Below, in pieces: positions 54,556 through 63,788 of a DNA stretch of 64,000 nt. Position 1 is the stretch's first letter, and the number at the start of each line of letters is the position of its first letter. Under the pieces are notes generated by a model, which searched no databases, had not been told where the DNA came from, and saw nothing but the letters and a program-made list of their open reading frames with translations. The translations under genes were made by a program, and so were the position numbers. This stretch comes from Yimella lutea (GTDB lineage: Bacteria; Actinomycetota; Actinomycetes; Actinomycetales; Dermatophilaceae): contig NZ_VFMO01000001.1 of the NCBI RefSeq assembly GCF_006715095.1, positions 186,001 to 250,000 on the forward strand, given 5' to 3'.

Positions 54556-56730
54556 ATGAGCGCCAACCAAGACCACCAGTTCGCGCCTGAAGGGGATACG
54601 CACGAGAGCCACCCCGAAGCCCACGTGACCGACCACGTGCACGGGCGTCATCCGCGTGATCACCAGCCGCGGAAGGCAGGCCACGACGCTGAGCACAGCC
54701 ACGGCGAGCACCGCGGCCACGAAGGACACGAGGGGCACGGCGACCACGTCGGGAAGTTCCGCCGCCTGTTCTGGATCATGCTTGTGCTGGCGGTCCCGGT
54801 CGTCGGCTTCAACAACATGTTCGCCGACCTCATCGGCTACGACCTGCCCGACGGAGGCTGGGCGTCGTGGGTCTCGCCCGCTCTCGGCACGGTCATGTAC
54901 CTGTGGGGCAGCCGGCCTTTCCTCACCGGTGCCGTGGCGGAGATTCGCACTCGCCAGCCGGGGATGATGCTCCTGATCGGCCTGGCCATCACCGTGGCCT
55001 TCATCGCCTCCTGGGGCGCGAGCCTGGGCGTGCTCGACCACGAGCTGAACTTCTGGTGGGAGCTGGCCCTCCTGGTGGTCATCATGCTGCTGGGCCACTG
55101 GATCGAGATGCGTTCGCTGGCCCAGACCACCTCCGCACTGGACTCCCTGGCCGCGCTCCTGCCGGATGAGGCCGAGAAGGTGGACGGCGACGAGGTCGTC
55201 ACCGTCGCACCGGCCGACTTGGTGGTCGGCGACGTCACCATCGTCCGCCCCGGGGCGTCCGTGCCCGCCGACGGACGGATCGTCGAGGGCTCGGCCAGCA
55301 TGGACGAGTCCATGGTCACCGGCGAGTCCAAGACCGTGCGCCGCGAGAAGGGGGAGTACGTCGTCGCCGGCACCGTGGCCACCGACTCCAGCCTGCGCGT
55401 CGAGGTCACCGCCACCGGTGACGACACCGCCCTGGCCGGCATCCAGAAGCTCGTGACCGACGCCCAGGCCTCCTCCTCCCGCGCCCAGCGCATCGCCGAC
55501 ACCGCCGCAGCCTGGCTCTTCTGGTTCGCCCTCGGCGCCGCTGCGATCACGGCCCTCGTCTGGTCGGTGCAGGGACTGCCCGACATCGCGGTGGTGCGCA
55601 CGATCACCGTCCTCGTCATCGCCTGCCCCCACGCCCTCGGGCTGGCCATCCCGCTGGTGGTCTCCATCGCCACCGAGCGGGCCGCCCGCGGTGGCGTGCT
55701 CGTCAAGGACCGCCTGTCGCTGGAGTCGATGCGCACCGTCGATACTGTCCTCTTCGACAAGACCGGCACCCTCACCAAGGGCGAGCCCACCGTCACCGGC
55801 ATCGAGGCGCACGGCGGTCACGACCAGGACCAGATCCTCGCGCTGGCGGCAGCCGCCGAGGCCGACAGTGAGCACCCGCTGGCCCGGGCCATCGTCGGTG
55901 CCGCTCGCGCCCGCGAGCTTGAGGTCCCGCGCGCCGGTGACTTCTCCTCATCCCCGGCAGTGGGGGTGCGGGCGAGCGTCGACGGCACGGTGATCGAGGT
56001 CGGTGGCCCCTACCTGCTCGAGCACCACGACCTGGCGGAGCTGCCCGTCGCCCATACCTGGCGCGAGGAGGGAGCGATCATCCTCCACGTCCTCGCCGAC
56101 GGCGGGGTCATCGGCGCACTTCGCCTGGCCGACGAGGTCCGCGCTGAGTCCCGCGACGCCGTCGACGCCCTGCACGCCGCAGGCGCCCAAGTCGTGATGA
56201 TTACCGGAGACGCCCAGGCCGTGGCCGAGACCGTCGCGACCGAGTTGGGTATCGACCGGGTGTTCGCCGGCGTCCGCCCGCAGGACAAGGCCGCCAAGGT
56301 CACCGAGCTGCAGGACGAAGGGCGAAAGGTCGCCATGGTCGGCGACGGCGTCAACGACGCCCCCGCCCTGGCCAAAGCCGACGTCGGCATCGCCATCGGC
56401 GCCGGCACCGACGTGGCCATCGGCTCCGCGGGCGTGATCCTCGCCAGCTCCGACCCGCGCTCGGTGCTCTCGGTCATCGACCTCTCGCGAGCCTCCTACC
56501 GCAAGATGAAGCAGAACCTGTGGTGGGCCGCTGGGTACAACCTCATCTCCGTGCCGCTGGCCGCGGGCGTTCTCGCCCCGGTCGGCTTCGTCCTTCCGAT
56601 GAGCGTCGGCGCGATCCTCATGTCGGCCTCCACCGTCGTAGTCGCCCTGAACGCCCAGCTCCTGCGGCGCCTCGACCTGACCCCGGCACGCAGCACCGCA
56701 AAACTCCTGGGCCGCGACACCGACGAGTGA
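54556..56730 (+). CDS. copB: CopB-type heavy-metal P-type ATPase (CPH motif)
   Basis: A 724-residue P1B-type ATPase. His-rich N-terminus (residues 1-70, HGEHRGHEGHEGHGDH). Six to eight helices, with the CPH transport motif in ITVLVIACPHALGLAIPLVV (P1B-3, copper/silver export), phosphorylation DKTGTLTKG, actuator TGES, and GDGVNDAPAL hinge. ATG 54556. A close paralogue is at 61421. Part of the copper island; the operator shows CsoR-type induction. Confidence 0.93.
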   Translation: MSANQDHQFAPEGDTHESHPEAHVTDHVHGRHPRDHQPRKAGHDAEHSHGEHRGHEGHEGHGDHVGKFRRLFWIMLVLAVPVVGFNNMFADLIGYDLPDGGWASWVSPALGTVMYLWGSRPFLTGAVAEIRTRQPGMMLLIGLAITVAFIASWGASLGVLDHELNFWWELALLVVIMLLGHWIEMRSLAQTTSALDSLAALLPDEAEKVDGDEVVTVAPADLVVGDVTIVRPGASVPADGRIVEGSASMDESMVTGESKTVRREKGEYVVAGTVATDSSLRVEVTATGDDTALAGIQKLVTDAQASSSRAQRIADTAAAWLFWFALGAAAITALVWSVQGLPDIAVVRTITVLVIACPHALGLAIPLVVSIATERAARGGVLVKDRLSLESMRTVDTVLFDKTGTLTKGEPTVTGIEAHGGHDQDQILALAAAAEADSEHPLARAIVGAARARELEVPRAGDFSSSPAVGVRASVDGTVIEVGGPYLLEHHDLAELPVAHTWREEGAIILHVLADGGVIGALRLADEVRAESRDAVDALHAAGAQVVMITGDAQAVAETVATELGIDRVFAGVRPQDKAAKVTELQDEGRKVAMVGDGVNDAPALAKADVGIAIGAGTDVAIGSAGVILASSDPRSVLSVIDLSRASYRKMKQNLWWAAGYNLISVPLAAGVLAPVGFVLPMSVGAILMSASTVVVALNAQLLRRLDLTPARSTAKLLGRDTDE

Positions 56731-56759
56731 ATCGGCTCACTAGCAATGCACCGCCAAGC

Positions 56760-57041
56760 CGACCGGCAACAGCGCCGGCACCGCGGCCAAGGCGCCCGCG
56801 GCGTGGAAGTGCACTCCGTACCTCAAGGGCAGCCAAGAGAGCATGGACAACTACCGGGCCTGGCGCAACACCGGCGGGGTCGACCTGCCCCCCCTTGGGC
56901 CTGAACGTCTCGGCCGAGAGCGGGTACACACGCAGCGTGACGGTCCACTTCAACTTCCGGGGCAAGTCGGGCCGTCTCTGTGGCACCCGAGACAAGCCCA
57001 ACAACGGCTCCGGGAACGTCTACGTTGCGCGTCGTAGATGA
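56760..57041 (+). pseudogene. Unknown secreted-protein fragment, frameshifted in a C run
   Basis: Plus frame AWKCTPYLKGSQESMDNYRA then WRNTGGVDLPP shifts at a C run (56888-56894) to GLNVSAESGYTRSVTVHFNF and CGTRDKPNNGSGNVYVARRR, stop 57041. No start or signal peptide is clear. I do not recognise the family. One extra C explains the break, so it could be base-calling error. Confidence 0.5.
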
Positions 57042-57045
57042 GCGC

Positions 57046-57596
57046 GTGCGGCGCCGTCAGGTCTTAGCTGTCACCGCAGCTGTCGCGGCGACCTTGGTCG
57101 CAGCCGCTCTGCTCTGGTGGCGCACGCACAACACGATCCGTGACGGCAACGACGTCGTGATGAGTGCCGTCGGTCGAACGACCTGCGTCCCCGTCCACGA
57201 CAACCGAGAAGATCGTCTACGGCGAGGCACTCGCGAACGTCACCGACGATCCCGTCACGATCGTCGACGCGCACGTCACCACGACCGGCGGAGCCGCCGT
57301 CGAGTCAACGTGGCTGGCCGAGCCGGCACACGCCGTCGGCGTCCTGAATCAGTGGCCGCCGCCGGACATGGTGGACGCTTTCGACTCCGGTGAGGTTCGC
57401 CGGGCGCCGGCACCGTTGCGTCCCGCGCGGACGCGCTCCGACGATGGGCAGTCCTTGGTGCTGTTCGTGCGGATGCCAGGCCCGCTCCACCATCACCGAC
57501 GTGTCGGTCATCTACCGCAAGGCCGGCTCGACCACGCTGTACCGCAGCAACTCGACGACCTCCACGCTGAAGGCGGTCGGCGCTCCCCCCTGCTGA
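57046..57596 (+). pseudogene. Unknown signal-anchored protein with frameshifts
   Basis: GTG 57046 opens RRRQVLAVTAAVAATLVAAA, a basic N-terminus plus one helix. The extracytoplasmic part continues in a second frame from ~57205 (EKIVYGEALANVTDDPVTIV) and in a third from ~57475 (STITDVSVIYRKAGSTTLYR), stop 57596. Two indels. Family not recognised; the beta-strand-rich tail suggests a secreted domain. Confidence 0.5.
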
Positions 57597-57753
57597 CGCC
57601 GCCGACAGACCCGGCCGAAGGAGACGCGGTCGGCAGTAGCCCCCTGCCCGCGCGGCGTCCGAGCACCAGAAGTCTGCCACCCTAGTGCCCTCGGGCCCTC
57701 GCATCTTAGATAGAAGTCGACTTGCTCTAATTTAGGGCGCTTCTCGACAACAG

Positions 57754-57789
57754 CTGTCGAGATGCAGCGAGGACTGACGATGACACGCC
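57754..57789 (+). repeat. Right 36-bp imperfect direct repeat of the copper island
   Basis: Matches 51816-51851 (CTGTCGAGATGCAGCGA then GGACTG). TCTCGACA (57742-57749) and TGTCGAGA (57755-57762) also make a local hairpin across its left edge. The ISL3 element begins 45 bp further on. Confidence 0.75.
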
Positions 57790-57833
57790 TTGAAGATTGA
57801 CCAAATTGCATCGTCTCACTCGGCCCAGCCAAT

Positions 57834-59321
57834 CTGGCTCTTCGCCGTTGAGCGTGGGTCATAGGTTCAGCCCGCCGCCGATGAGGAGCATGCGCAGGCG
57901 GTAGTTGTCGCGGTTGCGGAAGCCGCGGGCGATACGGCGGTGGAGTTCGATGAGCCCGTTCATGGCTTCGGTGCCGCCGTTGCTCGCGCCATGGGTGTCG
58001 AAGTAGCCGAGGAACTCGGTACGCCACTGCTTGAGGGTGCGGCCCAGGCGGGCGACCTCACCGATCGGGCAGGTGGTGAAGGTGTCCAGTACTTGTTCGG
58101 CGATCTTGCGGCCGGCCGCGTGCGTGGGCTGGTGGTACACGGATCGGACCTGCTGCGCGCACTGCCACGCGAGTTCAACCTCGACGTGCGCCTCGTGCGC
58201 GGTGAACGCCGCGGCGAGACGTGCGCGTTGCCGGTCGGTCAGGTTCTCCTGCCCGGCTCGCAGGATGTTCCGGATCCGGTACAACGGGTCGTCACGACGG
58301 CCTCGGTGCCCGTGGAGTTGCTGCTGAACCCGGCGGCGGACCTCATCGACCATGTGGGTGGCGAGCTTGACGACGTGGAACGCGTCCAGCACCGCGCGGG
58401 CGTCGTCGAGACGGTCATCGATCGCGTTCTTGTATCCATGGAACGGGTCCAACGTCGCGACCTGCACCCGGTCACGAAAGTCTTCACCGCGGTCGGTGAG
58501 CCAGTCGGTGTACACCTTCCCGGACCGCCCCGGGACGAGGTCGAGCAGGCGAGTTCGGTTGTGCCCGTTGGCATCCGGGGTCAGGTCGACCATCCCGGTC
58601 AGTTCTTTCGGGCCACGGCCGCCGTGCTCGACTGGCTTGGTGCTGACGTGGTGCCAGACATGCTCGTCAACACCCAGGATCGTGACGCCGTCGAATCGGG
58701 CCGGGTCGTCGGCAGCTGCTTGCAGCAGGGGCCGGATCGATTCCCACACGGTGCGCCACCCCGTGCGCCACCCGGTGCCGAGCTGCCGGCGGATCCCGTT
58801 GACACTGGCGTGCTCACGTCGGATCTGAGCGATCGCCCACCAACCGCACGCGTGGTCAGCTTGGCCCGTGGCGCCGCAACCCGGTCGTCCTGTTCGACGA
58901 ACACCGTGCGGGGACAGGAAGGTTCCAGGCATCGCCAGCGTCGCTTACGCCACCGCACCCGGACCGGTCGCCCGAAACAGGGTGCGTCGACCAAGGTCAC
59001 CACGTCCCGGCCGTGCCCGATCGCGACCACCCCGCATGCCGGGCACCCGACCGGTCCTGGTGCTGACTCGACCGTCACGACCACCCGGCCGGCGGTGTCG
59101 TGCTCAACGCCGATCACGTGCAACCCGGGCAGATCAACGAGCAGGTCACACCGGTCGCAGTAGCCGCCGGCAGCGCCGCAGCAGAACGTAGGCTCATCCA
59201 TGTCGAGGTCCTTGCGGTCAGGGAGGTAGAAGTCCTCTGATCCTCAAGGACCTCGACCCACACCCACCGCACCCCACTCGGCGCGCCGCCTACTCACCCA
59301 CGCTCAACGGCGAAGAGCCAG
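57834..59321 (-). mobile_element. ISL3-family insertion sequence
   Basis: A 1488-bp element bounded by perfect 26-bp inverted repeats: the outer ends begin CTGGCTCTTCGCC (57834) and finish GGCGAAGAGCCAG (59321). One transposase gene fills it. No 8-bp target duplication is visible (flanks CAGCCAAT and TTGTGCCT differ), so one side may have recombined after insertion. Confidence 0.93.
57859..59201 (-). pseudogene. ISL3 transposase, frameshifted
   Basis: ATG 59201 opens MDEPTFCCGAAGGYCDRCDL, the zinc-ribbon start, to VFVEQDDRVAAPRAKLTTRA. A small indel near 58845-58870 shifts to ...GWWAIAQIRREHASVNGIRR, then ILGVDEHVWHH (first Asp), VYTDWLTDR, TLDPFHGYKNAI and LDAFHVVKLA. It ends NGGTEAMNGLIELHRRIARG, the last catalytic Glu. 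GWRTGWRT near 58770 looks like a 12-bp duplication. Probably inactive unless read through. Confidence 0.85.
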
Positions 59322-59323
59322 TT

Positions 59324-59343
59324 GTGCCTCGATCACGAGGCAC
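59324..59343. terminator. Short hairpin after the ISL3 right end
   Basis: GTGCCTCG (59324-59331) and CGAGGCAC (59336-59343) with an ATCA loop, just outside the ISL3 inverted repeat and 16 bp before ATG 59360. It may be a leader hairpin of the downstream gene. Confidence 0.4.
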
Positions 59344-59359
59344 CGAAAGGGGATTCACG

Positions 59360-60530
59360 ATGTCCGACCAGACCGCCGCACCCGCCCGCCGACGCGGTGC
59401 TCTCCCGACCCCGCGGCACGTGCTCGCCGCCGCCCGGGCGTTCGCGCCGCCGGTGGCCGCGCCGCTGCAGTTCCTCACTGTGCCGGCCCAGATTTCCATG
59501 TGGGGCAACGATGTTCACGGCGACTGCGTGACCGCCGAGGAGGCGTTCGCCAAGGCATGCCACAACCCGGAGATCTTCATCACCGACGCCGAGGTGATCG
59601 GCTGGGCGACCTCGCACGGTGTGCTCGAGGGTGCGTACCTGCCCGACGTACTCACCTGGATGCAGCACGACGGTTTCCGTCGCGGCAGCACCGTCTACGA
59701 CGACGGCGCTCACCTCGCGGTCGACTGGACGAACGCGTCAGCGCTGCGCGGCGCGATCACCCAGGGCCCGGTGAAGATCGGTGTCGCGGCCGACCAGCTC
59801 GACACCGCCTGGCTGACCACCGGCGGCAGCAACGGGTGGTTCGGCACGGGCTTCCAGCCCGACTCGAACGAGGACCACTGCGTGTCGCTGTTCGGCTACG
59901 GCACGACCGGTTGGCTCGCGTCGCAGTTGCACGTGGCCGTGCCCGCAGGTGTCGACCCGAACGCACCCGCGTACGCGTTGTTCACCTGGAACTCGATCGG
60001 CATCATCGACCACCCGTCGATGGTCAACATCACCCCACGAGGCGTGGGTGCGGCAGCCGACGACGGTGGTCCCGAGCAACCTGCAGCCGTGGCCCGTGCT
60101 GCGCCGCGGCGCGAACGGTCATCCTGTGCCGACGCTGCAGCGTCTGCTCAACGCGCACGGTGCGACCTTGACCGCCGACGGCTCGTTCGGTGCGCTGACC
60201 GACGCAGCGGTGCGGCACTTCCAGCAGGGTGCCGGCCTCGCCGTCGACGGCATCGTCGGCCCGATCACCTGGTCGCACGTGATCATCACGTGCCGGTCGG
60301 GCAGCCGCGGCTCGGCCGTCAAGGGAGTGCAGGTGGAGATCAACTTCCGCAACCTGTCGGGCAACCCGGCCACCGAACTCGCGGTCGACGGGCAGTACGG
60401 CCCACTCACGCAGAGCGCGGTGCGGGCCTTCCAGCAGGCGGTGCACGCCGACGTCCCGAACATCACGGCGGACGGCGTGTGCGGCACCCTCACCTGGCAG
60501 GCGCTGGTCAGCGGAATGCTGGCGGGCTGA
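59360..60530 (+). pseudogene. Papain-like plus peptidoglycan-binding protein, frameshifted
   Basis: ATG 59360 (GAAAGGGGA upstream) opens a domain with a Cys/His layout: ISMWGNDVHGDCVTAEEAFA (Cys) and SNEDHCVSLFGYGTTGW (His). Frame is lost at CCCC near 60034; the next frame gives HEAWVRQPTTVV and two peptidoglycan-binding repeats (LTADGSFGALTDAAVRHFQQ; LAVDGQYGPLTQSAVRAFQQ), stop 60530. One extra C explains it. Intact, it would be ~390 residues, a wall-acting protein. No signal peptide seen. Confidence 0.72.
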
Positions 60531-60546
60531 TCGCTTGTGCCGAGTG

Positions 60547-61380
60547 TCAGGCCGAGCCGCTCGGTGCGATCCACCCGGCGGTCACGCCCTGCACGCGGCT
60601 GCCGTCGAGGTCGGCGAGCGAGATGCTGGCGAACCGTTCGGCGGCCTCGGAGGTCTGCCAGCGGAAGCGGTAGGTGTCGGAGGTCGCGGCGTCGGCGATG
60701 GCGCGTCCGGCGTCGGCGGCCTGCTGTGCGGCGGCGAACGACACCTTGGTGCGGGCCAGGTAGGCGTCGAGCAGCGCGGCGTACGGCCCCTCGCTCGCGG
60801 TGCGGGCGGCGTTGTCGACGAACGAGCTGGCGACCGCGGCCGGTTCGACGACGCTCACCCAGACGCCGACCTCGCGGGCGACGACGGCGAGCGACTGCAT
60901 GAAGCCCTCGACCGCGAACTTCGCCCCGCAGTAGGCGTCGGCGAACGGCTGACCCACCACGCCGCCGACGCTGGTGACGGTGAGGATGCGCCCCTGTCCG
61001 CGCTCGCGCATGGCGGGCAGCACCGCCTTGGTGAGGCGCACCGGGCCGAGGTAGTTGACCGCGAGTTGGGCTTCGATCTCGTCCATCGTGAGGTCTTCGG
61101 CGGTGCCGACGCAGCCGCGTCCGGCGTTGTTGATCAGCACGTCGATGCCGTCGTGTTCGGCGGCGATGGCCGCGAGGCGGTCGCCCGCGGCGGGGTCGGT
61201 GACCTCGAGTTCGGCGATGCTCACCGACACCCCGGCTTCGTCGGCGGCCTCGAGCAGAGCGCTCGCGCGGGCGGTGTCACGCACCGTGCCGACGACGTCG
61301 AGGCCGCGCTTGGCCAACTCGACAGCGGCGAACAGACCCATCCCGGACGACGCTCCGGTGACGACTGCGGTGGTGGTCAC
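60547..61380 (-). CDS. Short-chain dehydrogenase/reductase
   Basis: A 277-residue classical SDR: TGASSGMGLFAAVELAKRG, NNAGRG, active-site ADAYCGAKFAVEGF (here Tyr-Lys with Cys between) and VEPAAVASSF. GTG 61380 has GAGGAG 6 bases upstream. It converges on the peptidoglycan-binding gene and follows the P-type ATPase gene on the same strand; function relation to copper is doubtful. Confidence 0.88.
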   Translation of the reverse strand: MTTTAVVTGASSGMGLFAAVELAKRGLDVVGTVRDTARASALLEAADEAGVSVSIAELEVTDPAAGDRLAAIAAEHDGIDVLINNAGRGCVGTAEDLTMDEIEAQLAVNYLGPVRLTKAVLPAMRERGQGRILTVTSVGGVVGQPFADAYCGAKFAVEGFMQSLAVVAREVGVWVSVVEPAAVASSFVDNAARTASEGPYAALLDAYLARTKVSFAAAQQAADAGRAIADAATSDTYRFRWQTSEAAERFASISLADLDGSRVQGVTAGWIAPSGSA

Positions 61381-61420
61381 GCGAACTCCTCGAGCCGGGC
61401 GGGTGCGGACTCCGATCAAC

Positions 61421-63616
61421 CTAGTGCCGCGCGGCCGCCTCCGGCTGGTGCTTCTGGGGCGCCGTCGAGCCGGGGCGCAGGTCGAGCCTGCGCAGCAGCT
61501 GAGCGTTGAGCGCGACCACGACCGTCGAGGCCGACATCAGCAATGCCCCGACCGACATCGGCATCACGAAACCGATGGGCGCGAGCACACCGGCCGCGAG
61601 CGGCACGGCGACCAGGTTGTAACCGGCGCCCCACGCGAGGTTCTGCACGCTCTTGCGGTACGTCGCACGCGACAACTCGATCACCGACAGCACCGAGCGC
61701 GGATCGTCGGACGCCAGGATGATGCCCGCCGAACCGATCGCCACGTCGGTGCCGGCACCGATCGCGATGCCGACGTCGGCCGTGGCCAGTGCGGGCGCGT
61801 CGTTGACGCCGTCGCCGACCATGGCGACCTTCCGTCCCTCGCCCTGCAACTCGGCCACCTTCGACGCCTTGTCCTCGGGGCGGACGCCGGCGAAGACTCG
61901 GTCGATGCCGAGCTCGGCGCCCACGGAGTGCGCGACCGCCTCGGCGTCGCCGGTGATCATGACGACCTGCACACTGCGCTCGTGCAGCGCTTGCACCGCG
62001 GTGCGCGACTCTTCGCGGATCTCGTCGGCCAGGCGCAACGCACCGGCCACCGCACCGTCGACGACGACGTGCAGGATGATCGCGCCCTCCTCGCGCCAGT
62101 CGTCCGCGACGGCGAGTTCGTCGCCGCCGATCTGATCGAGCAGGGCCGGCCCACCGACGCGGACGGTGCGTCCGTCGACGTCCGCCGACACTCCGACTGC
62201 GGGGTGGGAGGTGAAACCGTCGGCCTTCGGCACGGTGAGCTCGTGCTGCTCGGCGGCCCGCACGATCGCGTGGGCGAGTGGGTGTTCGGAGTCGGCCTCG
62301 GCCGCCGCAGCCAGCGCCAACAGGTCGTCGGCGGAGAGCGGTTGCAAGTCGGCGGGCTGCACAGCGGTGACCGTCGGCTGGCCCTTGGTGAGCGTGCCGG
62401 TCTTGTCGAAGAGGACGGTGTCGACCGAACGCATCGACTCCATCGCGAGGCGGTCCTTCACCAGCACGCCGGCGCGCGCGGCGCGCTCGGTGGCGATCGA
62501 GATCACCAACGGAATGGCCAGGCCGAGAGCGTGCGGGCAGGCGATGACGAGCACGGTGATCGTGCGCACGACGCCGTCGTCGGGCAGGCCAACGAGGGCC
62601 CACACCACGAAGGTGATCAGGGCCGAGCCGAGCGCGAACCAGAACAGCCAACCGGCAGCCGTGTCGGCCAGCCGCTGCGCCCGCGAACCCGACGCCTGTG
62701 CGTCGGCCACCAACTTCTGGATGCCGGCGAGCGTCGTCCGGTCGCCCGTCGCCGTCACCTCGACCCGCAGACCGGAGTCGGTCGCGATCGTGCCGGCCAC
62801 CACCGCGTCGCCGACCTCGCGGCGCACGGTGCGCGACTCACCGGTGATCATCGCTTCGTCCATCGCCGCCGAACCCTGCACGACGCGTCCGTCGGCCGGC
62901 ACGCTGCCGCCCGGGCGGACGACGACGATGTCGCCGGCCCGCAGGTCGGACGGCGAAACGGTGGAGATCTCGTCGCCGTCGACACGCTCGGCCTCGTCGG
63001 GCAGCAACGCCGCGAGCGAGTCGAGAGCCGACGTCGTGCGGGCCAGCGACCGCATCTCGATCCAGTGACCCAGCAGCATGATCACGACCAGCAGCGCGAG
63101 CTCCCACCAGAAGTCGAGATGGTGCGGCAGCAGCCCGAGAGTCGCGCCCCACGACGCAACGAACGCGACCGTGATCGCCAGCGCGACGAGCAGCATCATG
63201 CCGGGCTGACGCGCCTTGACCTCGCCGACGGCACCGGTCAGGAACGGCCGCCCGAACCACACATAGAGGACGGTGCCGAGCACCGGCGGGGCGGCGTCGA
63301 TCAGGACGTTGTGCGGCAGGTCGTAGCCGACGAGGTCGGCGAACATCCGCGACAGGAGAACGGTGGGAATCGCAACGACGAGCGAGCCCCAGAAGAGCCT
63401 CCGGAACATCGCGACATGGTCGCCGTGACCGCCGTGACCGCCGTGACCGCCGTGACCGCCGTGACCGCCGTGACCGCCGTGACCGCCGTGACCGCCATGG
63501 CCGCCATGCCCAGCGTGGTCGGCATGCCCAGCGTGACCGGCGTGTTCTTGGCTCGACTGCTCGGCACTGACGGCGCCGTGGTGTTCATGGCCGGCGTTCT
63601 GCGGTTCCGTACTCAT
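61421..63616 (-). CDS. copB: CopB-type heavy-metal P-type ATPase, paralogue of 54556
   Basis: A 731-residue P1B-3 ATPase with the same CPH motif (VLVIACPHALGLAIPLVISI), DKTGTLTKG and GDGVNDAPAL. Its N-terminus is a GGH-repeat His tail encoded by a 9-bp minisatellite. ATG 63616 with GAGAGGA upstream. The CsoR-like palindrome and promoter lie just before it. No CopZ is next to it here. Confidence 0.93.
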   Translation of the reverse strand: MSTEPQNAGHEHHGAVSAEQSSQEHAGHAGHADHAGHGGHGGHGGHGGHGGHGGHGGHGGHGGHGDHVAMFRRLFWGSLVVAIPTVLLSRMFADLVGYDLPHNVLIDAAPPVLGTVLYVWFGRPFLTGAVGEVKARQPGMMLLVALAITVAFVASWGATLGLLPHHLDFWWELALLVVIMLLGHWIEMRSLARTTSALDSLAALLPDEAERVDGDEISTVSPSDLRAGDIVVVRPGGSVPADGRVVQGSAAMDEAMITGESRTVRREVGDAVVAGTIATDSGLRVEVTATGDRTTLAGIQKLVADAQASGSRAQRLADTAAGWLFWFALGSALITFVVWALVGLPDDGVVRTITVLVIACPHALGLAIPLVISIATERAARAGVLVKDRLAMESMRSVDTVLFDKTGTLTKGQPTVTAVQPADLQPLSADDLLALAAAAEADSEHPLAHAIVRAAEQHELTVPKADGFTSHPAVGVSADVDGRTVRVGGPALLDQIGGDELAVADDWREEGAIILHVVVDGAVAGALRLADEIREESRTAVQALHERSVQVVMITGDAEAVAHSVGAELGIDRVFAGVRPEDKASKVAELQGEGRKVAMVGDGVNDAPALATADVGIAIGAGTDVAIGSAGIILASDDPRSVLSVIELSRATYRKSVQNLAWGAGYNLVAVPLAAGVLAPIGFVMPMSVGALLMSASTVVVALNAQLLRRLDLRPGSTAPQKHQPEAAARH
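63421..63510 (-). repeat. 9-bp minisatellite encoding GGH repeats
   Basis: CGCCGTGAC occurs eight times perfectly from 63421 to 63492, then two degenerate copies (CGCCATGGC, CGCCATGCC). On the gene strand each unit gives Gly-His-Gly, so copy number sets the length of the metal-binding N-terminal tail. Confidence 0.95.
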
Positions 63617-63629
63617 GTCATCCTCTCGC

Positions 63630-63657
63630 ATAATACCCCCTGGGGGTATTTGGTCAT
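63630..63657 (-). promoter_or_regulatory. Promoter of second copB with CsoR-like operator
   Basis: Palindrome AATACCCCC (63632-63640), T, GGGGGTATT (63642-63650). On the minus strand ATGACC (63657-63652), 16 bases, then TATTAT (63635-63630) form -35 and -10, so the operator covers the spacer and part of -10, the same plan as at 54520. Confidence 0.82.
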
Positions 63658-63788
63658 GGCTCGTGCAACCAACGACCGCTCGACACCGTTCCCGAGAACC
63701 ATGGAGATTTCACGAAGATCGTGTGACGTGTCGATCGCTTCGGCACGGTCCTTCCCCCACGGACCCGACCGTGGTCGAGACTGGCCCG

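Noticed and set aside
63421..63510. Possible CRISPR array
   Set aside because: Units are 9 bp, contiguous without spacers and inside a coding frame.
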